DNA from: Tubulanus polymorphus
Lineage: Eukaryota > Nemertea > Palaeonemertea > Tubulaniformes > Tubulanidae
Assembly (NCBI RefSeq): GCF_964204645.1
Contig: NC_134034.1
Location: forward strand, 6,689,414 to 6,753,413
Direction: 5' to 3'
Length of the DNA stretch: 64,000 bases
The notes below the pieces were generated by a model, which saw only the letters and a list, made by a program, of their open reading frames with translations, was not told the origin of the DNA and did no database searches. Positions 23,802-35,236 of the stretch are shown one piece after another. Each line of letters opens with the position of its first letter. The stretch's first letter is position 1. Made by a program: the position numbers and the translations under genes.

Positions 23802-25110
23802 CGGTGTTGTCATATCGCGGAAAGACGGAATCGCGGAATTTTCCAAAAACGCGGAATTTCTTCATTTTTACTTTAAATAGTAAACGGGTTTTCCCACGGG
23901 GATACCCACTGTCGGACAAGGCACCGGACCGATCGATGCAACGAGTTAGGTTCGAATCCCATTATTTGCAGGCAATTTTATATGGAATTATTATATTACG
24001 ATACCGTTGACTGGATCAAATTCGGTTTTCGTATCTAGTCGACTAGTGGTCAGAACTAATAACCGAATGCGCTTGATTTTCGAACTATTTCCGGAATATA
24101 GTTCCCACTATCGGACATTCGGTTTCGTTTAGTTCGACTATACTCGACTAACTCAGATAACCGAAGGTGGCCCTGGCTGCCACCTGTAGAAGAAGTCAGA
24201 ATCAAGTGGGGTGAAAGAGACCAGGCACCTAATGTCTATTTCTACTAGGCAAACTTCGGTTATCGAAGTTCATCGACTTTTTGAGAACTTCAGAAACGAA
24301 TATTATCAGATAAATATTGGGCACGTTCGCGGTGTCGGACCGTAGTTGTAGATGGTTGCAAACATAAAATCCTACGACCAAACAAGTACCGGTTCAAATT
24401 CCTTTGAAATTATTATAATTTTACGGCCGTCCAGTACCGGTACCAATAAGATTATTTTGATCCAAATAATCAGCATAGGGACATATATGTTATAGCAGTC
24501 ACAAAGTAAACATTAAAAAAACGAAACCATTTTATAATCTTTCATATCATTTAATTCTAAAAGATAAACCACATTCGCTTATAACAACAATGTAGACACA
24601 CAACACGCATGAACAATCCTAAGCCAGAATGAAATATCCATAATGTCTATTTATTTTCGTCTGACATCGATCCAGTTCCACAGTTGTGAGTTAACTCTCA
24701 GTTTCTTAGAATCAATTCATTTCCAATGTTTTAAATCCAGAGACCAGAGTCAAATCTTAACTCGGAAATGAGTCCTGGAGAATGACCCATGGTGTCATCA
24801 CAAATCCTACGTTTACGTACCATCGATCTGTATTCCATCAGTTAATGCAGCGATACTCTGTATCACTGAATTCGCAAAGCACGTATTGCCTAGGTTCTCC
24901 ATTATTTGGAACAGTATCGTTAAGTTGTTGACTGGCGATATAATAAATTATCAAATACTAATTCCCGGTGTTGAAAACCTGGGTCCGGTGCCCTGTCCGA
25001 CAGTGGGTATCCCCGTGGGAAAACCCCGTTTACTATTTATAGTAAAAATGAAGAAATTCCGCGTTTTTGGAAAATTCCGCGATTCCGTCTTTCCGCGATA
25101 TGACAAAACC
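23802..25110. mobile_element. 1.3-kb element with ~126-bp terminal inverted repeats
   Basis: Arms at about 23802-23933 and 24980-25110 are inverted copies. They share TTGTCATATCGCGGAAAGAC, AAAAACGCGGAATTTCTTC, CGGGGATACCCACTGTCGGA and GGCACCGGACC. The interior has no transposase, but two B-box-like words (GGTTCGAATCCC at 23950 and GGTTCAAATTCC at about 24390) hint at SINE-derived contents. I could not find a clean target duplication. Confidence 0.75.
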
Positions 25111-25237
25111 GCGCATCAACTCTATAATTTATTTCAAAAACTCACTTATAGATCGCCTAAACCAAGAAATCATGCTTCAACAAAACCTTCATATTTGGAG
25201 ACTTAACAATACACTTATACACCTGGACGCAAGCGGA

Positions 25238-26276
25238 CAGCTAGCACACAACGTTCATACAACATTCGGAAACGTTCGTGAAAGTTGTGTGATAGTTTAT
25301 AATGTAACGTTCAGGCGATAACGTTTTCTGAAGGTTTTTCTAAACGTTATCATCCAAGAGCCTGCAGCAAATTATTAGTTAAGTCAGATATCATCAATAT
25401 AGTCCGTTTTAAGCAAATCCCGACGTGGATTCCTACATTTTAATACCATTTGAAAGCAAGATTCAAACTTTCGGGAGTAAAGAAAAATATGGGATTCGAA
25501 ACCGATGGATATCGTGACATATCAAAGCAGGAAGTGTTCGCCATTGTTCATCAATCAGCTTTAAGCGGCGTGTTTAAGGGATTTAAAAATCGTTTATTTA
25601 CCAAGGTACGTTATTCAATCCACAAATTTTGATACTTTCAATATATGGAAAATCACCGATAGAATGTTTTTGAAACAATCTTTCATGTAGAAACCCACGT
25701 TAGAGACCTTTTCGTCGGGTTTTATATCAATGAAATGACCTAACTGTTGTTCTCCAATAACAAGCATAACAATCCCTGTATGTATGGATGAAATGAACTT
25801 CAAGGCTTAACACAACCATGAAAATAAAAGTTTCTGTATCATTTCCTTTTTATTTTAGGAATCACAAAGGCTGCCAGCTACGCTGTAACGACGACGACTG
25901 GTGCACTGGAGAACTAACTTACAAGTGAATAATTTCGATATTATACATGTATACATACGTAGTTACAAAATAAAAGTTAGGTAAAATAATTCAAATATTA
26001 GTTAGTTGAAAGGGATTTATTCGAGCTCGTGAAAGAGGACATCATGGTTATAATGTAACGTCATACGAACGTTATTGGAACGTTTTTATCAAGCTCAATG
26101 GTTGCAGAGAGGTTGTGAAGTAACGTTCAGTCAACGTTATCAAAAACGTTCTGTGAACCTTAAAATACATTTACAAAAAAACGTTCTACAAACGTTGCAC
26201 GAACGTTCAACATTAACGTTAAAACGTTAGTGAAAAACTTTTAGAAAACGTTCTTTGAACGTTTTATTGTTAGCTG
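25238..26276. mobile_element. DNA element with AACGTT-rich subterminal repeats
   Basis: The outer ends are inverted (CAGCTAGCACACAACGTTC at 25238 and GAACGTTTTATTGTTAGCTG ending 26276). Just inside both ends the palindrome AACGTT recurs many times: about 6 copies at 25250-25365 and more than 12 at 26050-26265, often spaced by about one helix turn. Such subterminal palindrome clusters are typical of transposase-binding regions. The interior (25366-26049) has only short frames, so the element is non-autonomous. Confidence 0.65.
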
Positions 26277-28090
26277 GAAACGTAGTAAACAGAATCACAA
26301 GCGACAGCATTAGCGTAGTCTATTAATTAAAACCAACGCCATTATTTATTACTTACCCTACATATCCCGACTTCGACATTTGAGGTACGTTCTGATTTAG
26401 ATCGAACCGGGATGACGGTCTATCAATACGCATAGAACTGTATGACCACTTTTGCTTTATATAATCACATACGAATTAGTTCACTGTTTCTGATGTTTGG
26501 ACTGTAAACTCAGTCTCATTGCCGCGATAGCTGGAACGCTGCCTCCGTTTTTGGCCTCAGGATAACAAGTTCAGTCTATCTGCGCGCAATGGTGACTGGA
26601 AGGTTGTTTAGCAAAGCTATTTTCGGTCCTATTCGTGAAGAATGGTCGACGTCGGAAATCCGGAACAGAGCGAAGGGAGTGAGACGTAACTAACAGTTTG
26701 GAATACCAGAACTGGAACTGACTTTATTTTTACACATAGCTATTTATATAACACAGATTTAAGACAGGTTGAGATATGGAAAATGATACAAAAACCAAGG
26801 TGACAAGTAGGTGAAATGACAGTGAGACAAACAACAATTAACACATTCTGACACAGACAAACAGTCTCAGAGGACAATGAGTAATTAGATGGAGACATAA
26901 AACAATAAAGATTTACGAAATATAGATGAAATATGTATAACAATTATCAGTGACATTTAGCGTTGTTAAAGTTGCCTCATGACATCAGTCTCATTGAAAA
27001 CTACCAAAAACCTAATTGTGACAATGTAAATAAAACCCGATCAAGACTGTATATATATGTAAATGTACAAACATGTATTCAATATTCACGTGTCAGTGCC
27101 GCTTTCTTACTAACGGTCTATCAAAACGCATAGCACTGTACGTTTGATAGCGATACATTCACGAACCTAACTATGCACTGTATATATATAGTTTATTAAA
27201 GTGTCATCTTTAAAAGTAAAGCCAGCCTATAAAAGGCTTACAAGACACAAATTTTCATACAATTATAACTTATTCATGGCATGTTAACGTTTCGTCGTAA
27301 GGACGCCCTTTCAATATAGTTACAAACATATTCAATTATTTTGCAATTCGATAGAATTTTAATTAATACCTCGGTACTTGAAAGGGAAGTTATATCAAGA
27401 GTTAGTACATCTTCAATTTTTTGGTATAGGTCATTTCTTAAATCATGATATGCGTTATATTGTATATTAGAAACACAAAACTGCTCACAGTGTAAAACTT
27501 TTACTTTTAGGCAAATTCAGCACCAGATGTGAAGTACCAGCTGCGCACCCTTTGACGGAGAAATCCATCCTCATCGGAGCTGCACTGTCGTCATACAGCT
27601 ACACTTCGGACCCCAGGGCCATACTCTCCATCTGGAAAATGTGCGTCTTGAAATGTGCTTCCTTTCCATCTAGTCAACACGCGGGATCATCAACTTAGAG
27701 GACTTCTACATCAACATCTGCCCGAGAAAACGAAACGACAATAAACTATCGGCTATTTACTCGCTATTTCCAAAATCTCGATGTATTAAATTAGGCAGCC
27801 AAGAAAATTCACCCCAATCAGTCGCTTGCCGGTTCAGACTGGTTGGAAGATTGTTTGAATGAACCGGAACCGAATTTCCAATTATGTACTTCAATTTAAA
27901 CAAAAAATTCTGTTATCTCGATCGCCGATCACACGACTATATCCGTACTTCGATTTCCGATTTCAAAATCAAACCCCCTGTTTCGCTCCCGGCAGGTGTG
28001 GTGAGTCTGAAAGGGACACTCAATTGAAAAAGTCAAAAAAAATTTACCAGCCAAATAAATAACGGGGACAATCCCTATGTTAAGATACAA
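26277..28090. other. Gene-free stretch
   Basis: No supported gene. The sequence GGTCTATCAAAACGCATAGCA (near 27115) repeats a part of 26419-26440, and nothing else stands out. Confidence 0.4.
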
Positions 28091-29430
28091 AAAATCCCCT
28101 AGGTAAAAATCCCCTTGGTAAAAATCCCCAATTCTTCAAAGCAGGTAAAAACCCCCCTTCTTCTGAATGTAGTGTAAGTAGATACAATCTTGTGGTCAAT
28201 TAATTCATATCATTGATACATATATCTAATGTATTCGTATTTCACTGTGGAACACCATAAGGATATCATGTCGTGAGCATACAAACTATGGTATAAACTA
28301 TTTGAATTGAAACATACTACAAATTAACAGTTCTAAATAGCGGTACTAAATTAGTACAGTTATTATAATGCACCAGTCAATGAAAGTCCCCGCCCTACGG
28401 CGACCGGGAAACGAAAATTAGCGCAAATTAGCGCCGGCGATCGGGACTTTTTCCCGCTACCGGTAATGTTATTTTTATCGCTACCGTAGCGCTATTGACC
28501 GCCTACACATGGGGATTCCTGCGCTATGGATCGCTTAAGTATGCGGGTAATTGTGCGCTACGGATCGCCGTGGGGTACCGGGAATACACTAAAACTGGTA
28601 TTTGCAGTTTGAGAACCGTAAAAATTCTGAAATTCGATTTCTCTAAACGATATCATCAGAAAAATATTACAAACCAATGTTTAAAAAAAGTGATCCAATT
28701 GAGCTCTTAAAAACGGTAAAATACGAATTTATGGAAATAAAAAGTTCATTGTTGAAGATGGCGCTAGCTAGCGCTGTAGATCGCGATGGATCGACATTGC
28801 GGGTGAGGACGTCGGCGCTATTTGTTGCTGTGGATCGGGTCCGTACACAAGGACTAGTCGCCAAAGCTGCGCTGTTACCGGTATGCGATCCACTCATTTT
28901 TTCGCTGGATCACCTCTTTCCCGGCGCTATGGATCGCTAATTTTCGTTTCCCGGTCCACGTAGGGCGGGAACTATCATTGACTAGTGCATTAGTATGCAG
29001 TTAGTTACCGCAGTTAATGAAAGGGTTCATCTCACATTTCAAATATATTACACTAGCTTAAATCTGAAATATTTCAAATTAAAAGTTAGTTATTGCTTAT
29101 AAGTCATGGCATCGTACAGCTCAAATATACCACAAGTTAACGTATTACAAATAAAAGTTCATTATTCTTATTAATTCTAACAATTTATTTTATGCTAAGA
29201 GTTTACTTAAGAATCTATCCCAACGAAAACATTTCAGTCTCATTGCAAATGAATAAAATTGGAGAACTTTTTTGCTTTGGAATGTTATTGAACATCGATT
29301 GTAGGAAAAATGGCCATGGAAAAAATGGCCCATAGTGGGGATTTTTACCTACTTTGAATATTTGGGGATTTTTATCTAGGGAATTTTTACCCAGGGGATA
29401 TTTTACCAAGGGGATTTTTACCTAGGGGAG
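28091..29430. mobile_element. Element bounded by GGTAAAAATCCCC arrays
   Basis: At 28091-28160 the unit GGTAAAAATCCCC occurs three to four times. At 29337-29430 its complement GGGGATTTTTACC occurs five to six times, so the arrays form inverted, internally repetitive ends about 1.3 kb apart. A second MITE (28367-28992) is nested inside. Arrays of the same design lie at 2153-2256 and 7323-7392. No transposase was found. Confidence 0.55.
28367..28992. mobile_element. Nested GC-rich MITE
   Basis: The termini are inverted: TAATGCACCAGTCAATGA at 28367 and the near complement ending at 28992. They continue through CGCCCTACG and GACCGGGAAACGAAAATTAG. The interior is full of GCGCTATGGATCGC-like palindromes (28520-28940) and is much more GC-rich than the host sequence. 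Frames inside it are not credible genes. Confidence 0.75.
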
Positions 29431-30608
29431 CGTCCAGAAATTACGTACCTCAAAATCTCCCGTTTTTCTGACCCCCTTGTACCACCTTTGTACCAAATTC
29501 ACTGACCACGCTCATAGGTACGTACCATGGTACCCATGACCTCCCCCCAAAGAACACAAATCAAAGCAAAATATAAACAAGAGGCCTACGGGCCTTGTAC
29601 CGCCATGGCGCAGTAGAAGAAGAATGATTCAGTATTCAAAGTTTTACAGAAATATTTACATTGTAACGATTTAACAAGTATTAAAATAGTTAAGATGGTA
29701 TAGGCTATGTGGCGATAATGTTCATTTTCTGTTAATATATCCTTACATGAAAAGATGGGCCCATTTTAGCTGCCCTGCAGAGATTCGAAAAAATGCAAAA
29801 AAATTCATCAAGATTTGGTGTAGGCATCGTGCTGAAAAGAAATCCAAGGTGGATGGCAACCCTGGTGACCATACTTGAACTCAATTTTCAATGAGGGGTA
29901 GACAATTCACCTACAAAAATTCTTACACCTTCGAGATGGCTTAACTGGCGGCCATATTTTAAAGCCGATGACCTCCATATACAAAAGGCATGGACAGCTT
30001 ACCTACCCCGATCCTAACACCAAATTTTGTGGAAATCCATCAACAATTGCGGGCTGCATCGTGCAAACAAGAATTTAAAATGGCCACCCCAATGACAGCC
30101 ATATTTGATCGCCAATGACATTTTTTTACAATAGGGGAGGATATCTCGCCAGACCCAATCTTCAAGCTAATTTTCAAAATGATTCATCGCAAATTACAGG
30201 CGAATAACGGTGTTGAATTCAATTCAATTCCAGAGGGCCTGGCCTTTTTGAAAAACCAGCACAGATGCCTATTTAAATCACATGAAATTAAAAAATTCAG
30301 TGCTTCGGTTGAGTATGTATTGCGACATAATGAATCATCCCTCTGATATTTACTGTTGCGCAAGTATGTATTACACATACTGGATCGCCGCTCTCTCACT
30401 GAACAGACGGCATATACAGAACGCTTAGGATTCATCTATCGAAACACAATTCGGAGTTAAGGTTTACAGTTCTAAATGTAAGTACTGTTTTTGTATTTAT
30501 TATGAAGTAGGGAAAGGGGTCTACTAAATATTTAACCTTTAAATATATTTATATTTAGTATATCTTTTAGATAGCTAGAGTTACCACTAATATCTTTAGA
30601 TTAATAAA
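29431..30608. other. Gene-free stretch
   Basis: No gene is supported. AGAGGCCTACGGGCCTTG at 29580 is a short hairpin of a kind seen at repeat ends, but its element cannot be delimited. Confidence 0.4.
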
Positions 30609-30788
30609 ATGTCATACGTGTCAAGAAGCGATAGAGAAACTCAAGATACTCTTTCTGAGGAATAGACAGCAATGGATTTCGAATCAATAGAAATTGGCGT
30701 AGAAGTACAAGAAACACAAAAGATCGACGAAGAAACTATATAAGAATTTCAAAAACATTTAGACTACTCCAAAAATTCCAATGTTTAA
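30609..30788 (+). pseudogene. Small acidic frame at the left side of Polinton copy 2
   Basis: From the ATG at 30609 a 60-codon frame (MSYVSRSDRETQDTLSEE...) runs to a TAA at 30786, with in-frame stops at about 30663 and 30741. It is acidic and has no known motif. It lies left of the capsid genes of copy 2, where small variable genes sit in copy 3, so I take it as an element gene with two nonsense changes. Confidence 0.35.
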
Positions 30789-30941
30789 GTTTAACATTTG
30801 TTGTGCAGTTAAATATTTACCGGCAATTGAAAAAAATGTTTGTAATTATAAATTTTGTATATAGAAATCAAATGATGTATTGGATGAAACGACCGAACAT
30901 ACTTGTATATGTATTGTGTAAATCTGTAGGCGCAGCTTGGT

Positions 30942-31153
30942 GAATATTCTATGTTCGGTCGTTTCAATTATGATTGGCGCATGCGTATTAATCAAAAACG
31001 GGCCTGTATGCCCGGTTTTGCTCAGTACGCATACGTGTGAATATTCTATGTTCAGTCGTTTCAATTTTACAGAATAGATATATAATTATGATTGGCGCAT
31101 GCGTACTAATCAAAAACGGGCCTGTATGCCCGGTTTTGCTCAGTGCGCATGCG
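30942..31153. repeat. Two tandem units of about 97-115 bp
   Basis: Units begin at 30942 and 31039 with GAATATTCTATGTTC, then TCGTTTCAAT, ATGATTGGCGCATGCGTA, AATCAAAAACGGGCCTG and CCCGGTTTTGCTCAG. GGGCCTGTATGCCC forms a small palindrome in each. The second unit has an 18-bp insertion. Confidence 0.8.
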
Positions 31154-31159
31154 ACACGG

Positions 31160-31189
31160 ATATTGTAACTGGTATGATTTAGATATCAA
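31160..31189 (+). pseudogene. 3' end of a left-side Polinton gene (DIKEPK tail)
   Basis: TTAGATATCAAGGAACCGAAATGA encodes the same C-terminus as the first gene of copy 3 (ends at 41448). Upstream of it here the frame is lost. Degenerate relatives of this word also lie at 41928-41950 and 42832-42855. Confidence 0.4.
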
Positions 31190-31309
31190 GGAACCGAAAT
31201 GACTTATCAAAAGCAGCGAGGAATGAAAAAGGATGACGTTAGTCGAAGATGAACAGACGGAAATTATCAAATAGATTTCAAATAGAATAAAAAAATTCAT
31301 ATATTATAA

Positions 31310-31405
31310 ATGGAAAGTAAACAGCCACAAATTATCAATATTACAAATAACGCTGGTGTTATAAATATTTATCAGAAGACATGTTGTGAATGTAAAAAAA
31401 GTATT
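31310..31405 (+). pseudogene. Left-end Polinton gene, truncated
   Basis: A frame starting at a TATAAATG (31310) reads a short basic protein with CCECKK near residue 25. It is then joined at about 31400 to the inverted end of the capsid gene. The start context (A/T run, TATAAATG) is that of other genes of these elements. It is a deletion remnant of a rightward left-end gene. Confidence 0.4.
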
Positions 31406-32085
31406 GTGTTTGAATTATACTTGAAATATTTTCATCAGTTACTGTATCATATTCTAAACATATATTCGATAATTTATAACCCATATCTTTAATTATACTC
31501 GATATTAAAATTTCATCAACCGGAGCAAATGTTATCTCAAATATAATATCTTCTTGAATTGCGTATTTATATAAAGGTGCATTATTATTTATCAATTCAA
31601 AGTCTAATGGAATTTTATATTTGCTTCCATAAATCTTTTTGATCAAATTATCTACGTCATTAGTTACTACTGCATTATTAGCTTCTGATCTTAATTTATT
31701 TTGGTTTTATGATTGGATGCCTTGAAATATCATATTATTTCTATTTTCTTAACCATAAATCTTTATAGTGCGTAAATAAATTATAATCATCTAATGAGAA
31801 AACTGTTTCTTGACCAATCTTTATAGTTAATTTTTCAATCAAATATCTTCCAAAATTATCAACAACATAATTATTATTATTACCAGTTACATATATATCA
31901 GTCGATAAATAAATACTATTTGGAACATAAAAAGTATTTCGTGTTAATCTAGGGATTCTAACATATAAAGTTTAATCAGGATTAATATTAGAAGGGTTAT
32001 GAGTAATTATATGATGAGATCTTTATGTTTTAATAGCATTAGATATTCTAGGATTCTTAGAAGGATTTATATAACTCCCACTCAT
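31400..32085 (-). pseudogene. Polinton copy 2 major capsid protein, truncated
   Basis: From the ATG at 32085 (leader TAATTTTTTTTGTTAAATAAATG) the frame matches copy 3 MCP: MSGSYI, IPRLTRNTFYVPNSIYLS, KLTIKIGQETVFSLDDYN, YKIPLDFELINNNAPLYKY and DIIFEITFAPV. It is interrupted by at least one stop and a frameshift near 31980 and 31690. It ends at a deletion junction near 31400, where about 40% of the protein, the integrase and the ATPase are lost. At the site where copy 3 has a nonsense codon, this copy has Leu. Confidence 0.85.
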
Positions 32086-32099
32086 TTATTTAACAAAAA

Positions 32100-32600
32100 A
32101 AATTAATTATCTATTTTTTATCATATTCACTAACCCAAAAATAATAGCACTTACAACTGTAATTAAAAATAAAATAATATGTTCAGCAGCAAAGTTAAGA
32201 ATATTCCCAGCAGATTTTAAAACAAAACCAACAATCGATGCAATAACTCCGGGTAAAGCTGCAACAGATTTTTTAGATAGTTCCCATAAATATTTTGCTA
32301 ATTTTTTAAAACCATCCTTAACCTTATCTTGAATAGAGGTTTATCCGGTTTATTGGGAGTAGGTGTAGATTTCAATGAATTTGATATAGCTAAACCAATT
32401 GTTGTGAATACCTTAGTTACAGCTGTTAGAATTGAAAGAATTATTATTCCTTCTAATTTAAATAATAATTTTATTCTATCTTTTAATGATATTTCAGAAT
32501 TTGGTTTTATCAACAAATCTTTAAAAATAACTTTTAATCTATTAATATTATAATCATATGATTTTAATAATATATATCAATATTACCAACTTTATCATCA
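32100..32600 (-). pseudogene. Polinton copy 2 coiled-coil/membrane protein, C-terminal part
   Basis: This matches the C-terminal third of the copy 3 gene at 49366-50802 (SLKDRIKLLFKLEGIIILSILTAV; STPTPNKPDKP; further down GIIASIVGFVLKSAG). There are frameshifts near 32330 and 32300. The N-terminal coiled coil and the entire 461-residue gene between it and the next gene are deleted. A gene leader (TTTTTTTTGCTAAATAA) remains at about 32600-32620 without its ATG. Confidence 0.75.
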
Positions 32601-32622
32601 ATTTATTTAGCAAAAAAAATTA

Positions 32623-32990
32623 TTAATTAGTAAATTCATATGCTACAAATATAACAATTACAGTTCTACCTAAAATCCATATTATTTCATATTTCTGTTG
32701 TTCTTTACTTGGGGTATAATAATCTTCATAATGCATCATCAACTGATTGAAAATCTCTATGTCAAATTTTCTGATCATATAATTCTTTATTGATGTAATC
32801 CATATAGTTTTATCTCTTTTCTCTATATTCTTCTGCAGCTTTATTGTATTTCTCTAATGCTAAGTTATGTCTTTTTTGTTCTGATAATGATCCATTTTTA
32901 TCAATATGCTTAAATAAATAACCACCACCAGTAAATGCTAAAACGTTAACTATTGCTGACCCTATTATAGTTATAATTGCAGAAGCCATT
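32623..32990 (-). pseudogene. Polinton copy 2 small membrane protein (MASA family)
   Basis: This matches copy 3 52675-53070: an N-terminal membrane helix, then KHIDKNGSLSEQKRHNLALE and a C-terminal YTPSKEQQKYEIIWILG membrane segment. It starts at TAAATG (32990) after TAATTTTTTTGTTAGA. The middle is frameshifted near 32820 and 32760. Confidence 0.75.
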
Positions 32991-33013
32991 TATCTAACAA
33001 AAAAATTATGCAT

Positions 33014-33234
33014 TTATATAGGAGGAATATATTTTTGTTTTTCTAAATAATCAATAGTTAAATTAGATAAAGTAACTGCTAACGTTAATTTTAAAATATC
33101 ATTTATATCAAATCTATCAACATTAACACTTCCCATTTTAAATACTTTTTTAATACCATTGAATAACCAACAGTTCCAACTGATAGTAAGGCACTATTTT
33201 ATAAACCAGTTATTATCCACTTATTATCACTCAT
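33014..33234 (-). pseudogene. Polinton copy 2 small hydrophobic protein
   Basis: It starts at the ATG at 33234 behind TAATTTTTTTGATAAATAA. There is a Gly/Val/Tyr membrane segment (LLSVGTVGYSMVLKK), then a VNVDRFDIND-like part and an IPPI C-terminus, with the TAA at 33014. There is one in-frame TAA early (near 33200) and a frameshift near 33150. In copy 3 the first third of this gene is deleted and fused to the neighbouring gene. Confidence 0.6.
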
Positions 33235-33292
33235 TTATTTATCAAAAAAATTACTATCTTCAAAATATTTAGTTATCTTATTTATGATTATT

Positions 33293-33577
33293 TCAACATT
33301 TTATTTCATTACTACTTTTATGATTATCATATATTTTAGATAATTTATCTTTAATATCATCGATAATTCCATCTTGATTTAATTCATAATATTCTAAAGG
33401 CGTTTTAATTAAATCAATCACTTTTTCTATATTATAATTTTCTTTATTAATCATTGATGCATTGTTGAATGATTTACTTTTAATATCAGTAATTACATCA
33501 TTTAGTTTAATTCTCATTTCTTTACCATGTTTAAAATCAAACCCAAAACATATACTCGGTCCAACAGTTATATTCAT
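33293..33577 (-). CDS. Polinton small protein (MNITVGPSICFGFDF family), 94 residues
   Basis: This is an uninterrupted small frame starting at TAAATG (33577) behind TAATTTTTTTCACTGTA. The N-terminus (ITVGPSICFGFDFKHGKEMR) is conserved with the broken copy 3 gene starting at 53591; the rest is charged and probably helical. The function is unknown. Its place directly downstream of the penton gene is conserved in both copies, which suggests a virion or assembly role. Its intactness next to broken neighbours may be chance, given its small size. Confidence 0.6.
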   Translation of the reverse strand: MNITVGPSICFGFDFKHGKEMRIKLNDVITDIKSKSFNNASMINKENYNIEKVIDLIKTPLEYYELNQDGIIDDIKDKLSKIYDNHKSSNEIKC

Positions 33578-33594
33578 TTATACAGTGAAAAAAA

Positions 33595-34348
33595 TTACTC
33601 TCTACATCTTATAACTAATTCATAAATCACAGTGAAATTATTTAAATCAATTAAGTTACCATTATGATTGCTAATTATTAAATTACTAAATTGAGGAATG
33701 CATGGTTTGAAATCACATTCTGTTAAATTATAATCTATTTGCGTTCCAAATTCTTTAGCATTCTTCAATGGTAAAATATTCAATATACTAGAATTACAAG
33801 TTGTATCTTTAGTTGCTTCAAATGTTTTCGTTGGATCAATTAAATTGCAATAAATATAGAAGTGTGTTAAAGTTATTAAATTTTAATTACCATCTACGTT
33901 TCCTGTAACAGCATCTGGTGCAATTCCTAGCAATTTAGCTAATGGTTTTTTTTGCCATAAATGCATGTTGACTTTCATCATATATCTTTATTTTAATTTT
34001 ATTTGCGCTATCACTTTTTATAAATCTTATTAAAAATTTATCATCTCTTCTAATTTTCAACCGTGCTCTTCGATTAATTTCTTGAGCTAGTGTTTCTAAA
34101 TTATATAATCCTGGCTTTAAAATTAGATGAAACCATTTATTTATATTTCTAATATGAATTAAAAAAGTATTATCTTCAATAGTTTTATCCGTTATATTAT
34201 AAAAAGAATTACATAAACTTACGTTTACTAATTTTATATAAACACAATTCTTAAATTCTCTATCTAATTGTACTAGTAAATTATGTGATTCATAATTTGT
34301 AAGTCTTCTTGAATCAACAAATATTCTGTATTCTTTTAATTCTACCAT
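33595..34348 (-). pseudogene. Polinton copy 2 penton (minor capsid) protein
   Basis: It starts at the TAAATG at 34348. It is homologous along its length to the copy 3 penton (53608-54366): KEYRIFVDSRRLTNYESHNL, the KPGLYNLETLAQEINRRAR segment and the C-terminal LVIRCRE. The frame is shifted near 33945, and a TAA-containing break lies near 33880. The TAA stop (33595-33597) is the first triplet of the leader of the next gene. Confidence 0.8.
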
Positions 34349-34371
34349 TTATTTTACATATTTTATTCGAA

Positions 34372-34665
34372 ATCTATTTTATGGTGCCCTTTTTCATTCT
34401 TACCTTTGTATATGAAATAGAAATCTCCAGAGACATAATTCTTCTAAATCTTCACTTGATAATCTATTAAATCTATCTGGTAAATATGTTCTGAATTTAT
34501 ATGTATTTCCTTTCAATCCTTCATATTCTAAGTGGATAACTAATTTACTACCATATCTATTAGTAACTGTATCAATATTTGTAATTAGATATTTCTTATG
34601 AATTGTTTATTCTGTTAACTTCTTAAATTTATAATCTACTGATTTGACATTTGAAGTATCTTTGA
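34372..34665 (-). pseudogene. Polinton small protein of the NRYG...FRTYLPDRF type (possible OB-fold)
   Basis: On the minus strand, sequence immediately upstream of the penton encodes VTNRYGSKLVIHLEYEG and FRTYLPDRFNRLSSEDLEEL. After a frameshift near 34440 comes KNEKGHHKIDF. It is a clear relative of the left-end gene of copy 3 (41583-41908; TKYGEKV, FKVFLPDKWVSLSTEEL, KNEDGHHDLEI). There is an in-frame TAA near 34605. The role is not known; a beta-rich single-stranded DNA-binding fold is a guess. Its position differs from copy 3. Confidence 0.6.
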
Positions 34666-34680
34666 AGTATCTAGATTAAT

Positions 34681-35175
34681 ATTTTAAGAGTAATAGGGAA
34701 TAAGTTGTTTCAGGTTAAAGGTTGAGAGGGATTTATAATATGAATATAATACCCTCTATGTCTTTATTGTCTTTAGTAGTTTTAGTACTTTAAGTACATA
34801 AAGAATAAATCTTTATATTATCAATACTTTAAAAATAAAATAGAACTACTATACTACTAAAGAGATAAAGACATAAATATATATATATATTACTGTTTCA
34901 ATAATAATATTTATTTATCCGATAGATTTTATATATTACTTTTTCAAAAATAATATTTTTCTTATTCCACAGATTTATTATATATATTTGATTCAGTAAT
35001 ATTTGTTTATCTCACAGATTTATTACATATTACTGTTTCAGCAATGATAAATCTGTGTCTTTATTGTCTTTAGTAGTTTAGTAGTTTTGAAAATAATTTC
35101 ATTCAGTACTTATAAAATAAAGATTTATTCTTTATGTACTACAAGTACTAAAACTACTAAAGACAATAAAGACAC
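34681..35175. repeat. Terminal-like direct repeat and ~57-bp inverted repeat inside copy 2
   Basis: 34681-34730 (ATTTTAAGAGTAATAGGGA...TTCAGGTTAAAGGTTGA) is a direct copy of 39361-39410 at the element's right end. It is followed by an inverted repeat: 34759-34815 (GTCTTTATTGTCTTTAGTAG...) against 35117-35174. A direct partial copy lies at 35057-35090. Between the arms are four AT-rich units ending in CAGATTTAT. No gene is present. This is either a nested MITE or a second terminus. Confidence 0.65.
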
Positions 35176-35236
35176 AACATTTGTGATATCTTTTATTCTA
35201 TCTAGAAATGATTTGCTGTTCTCACTGTTTGCTTGT

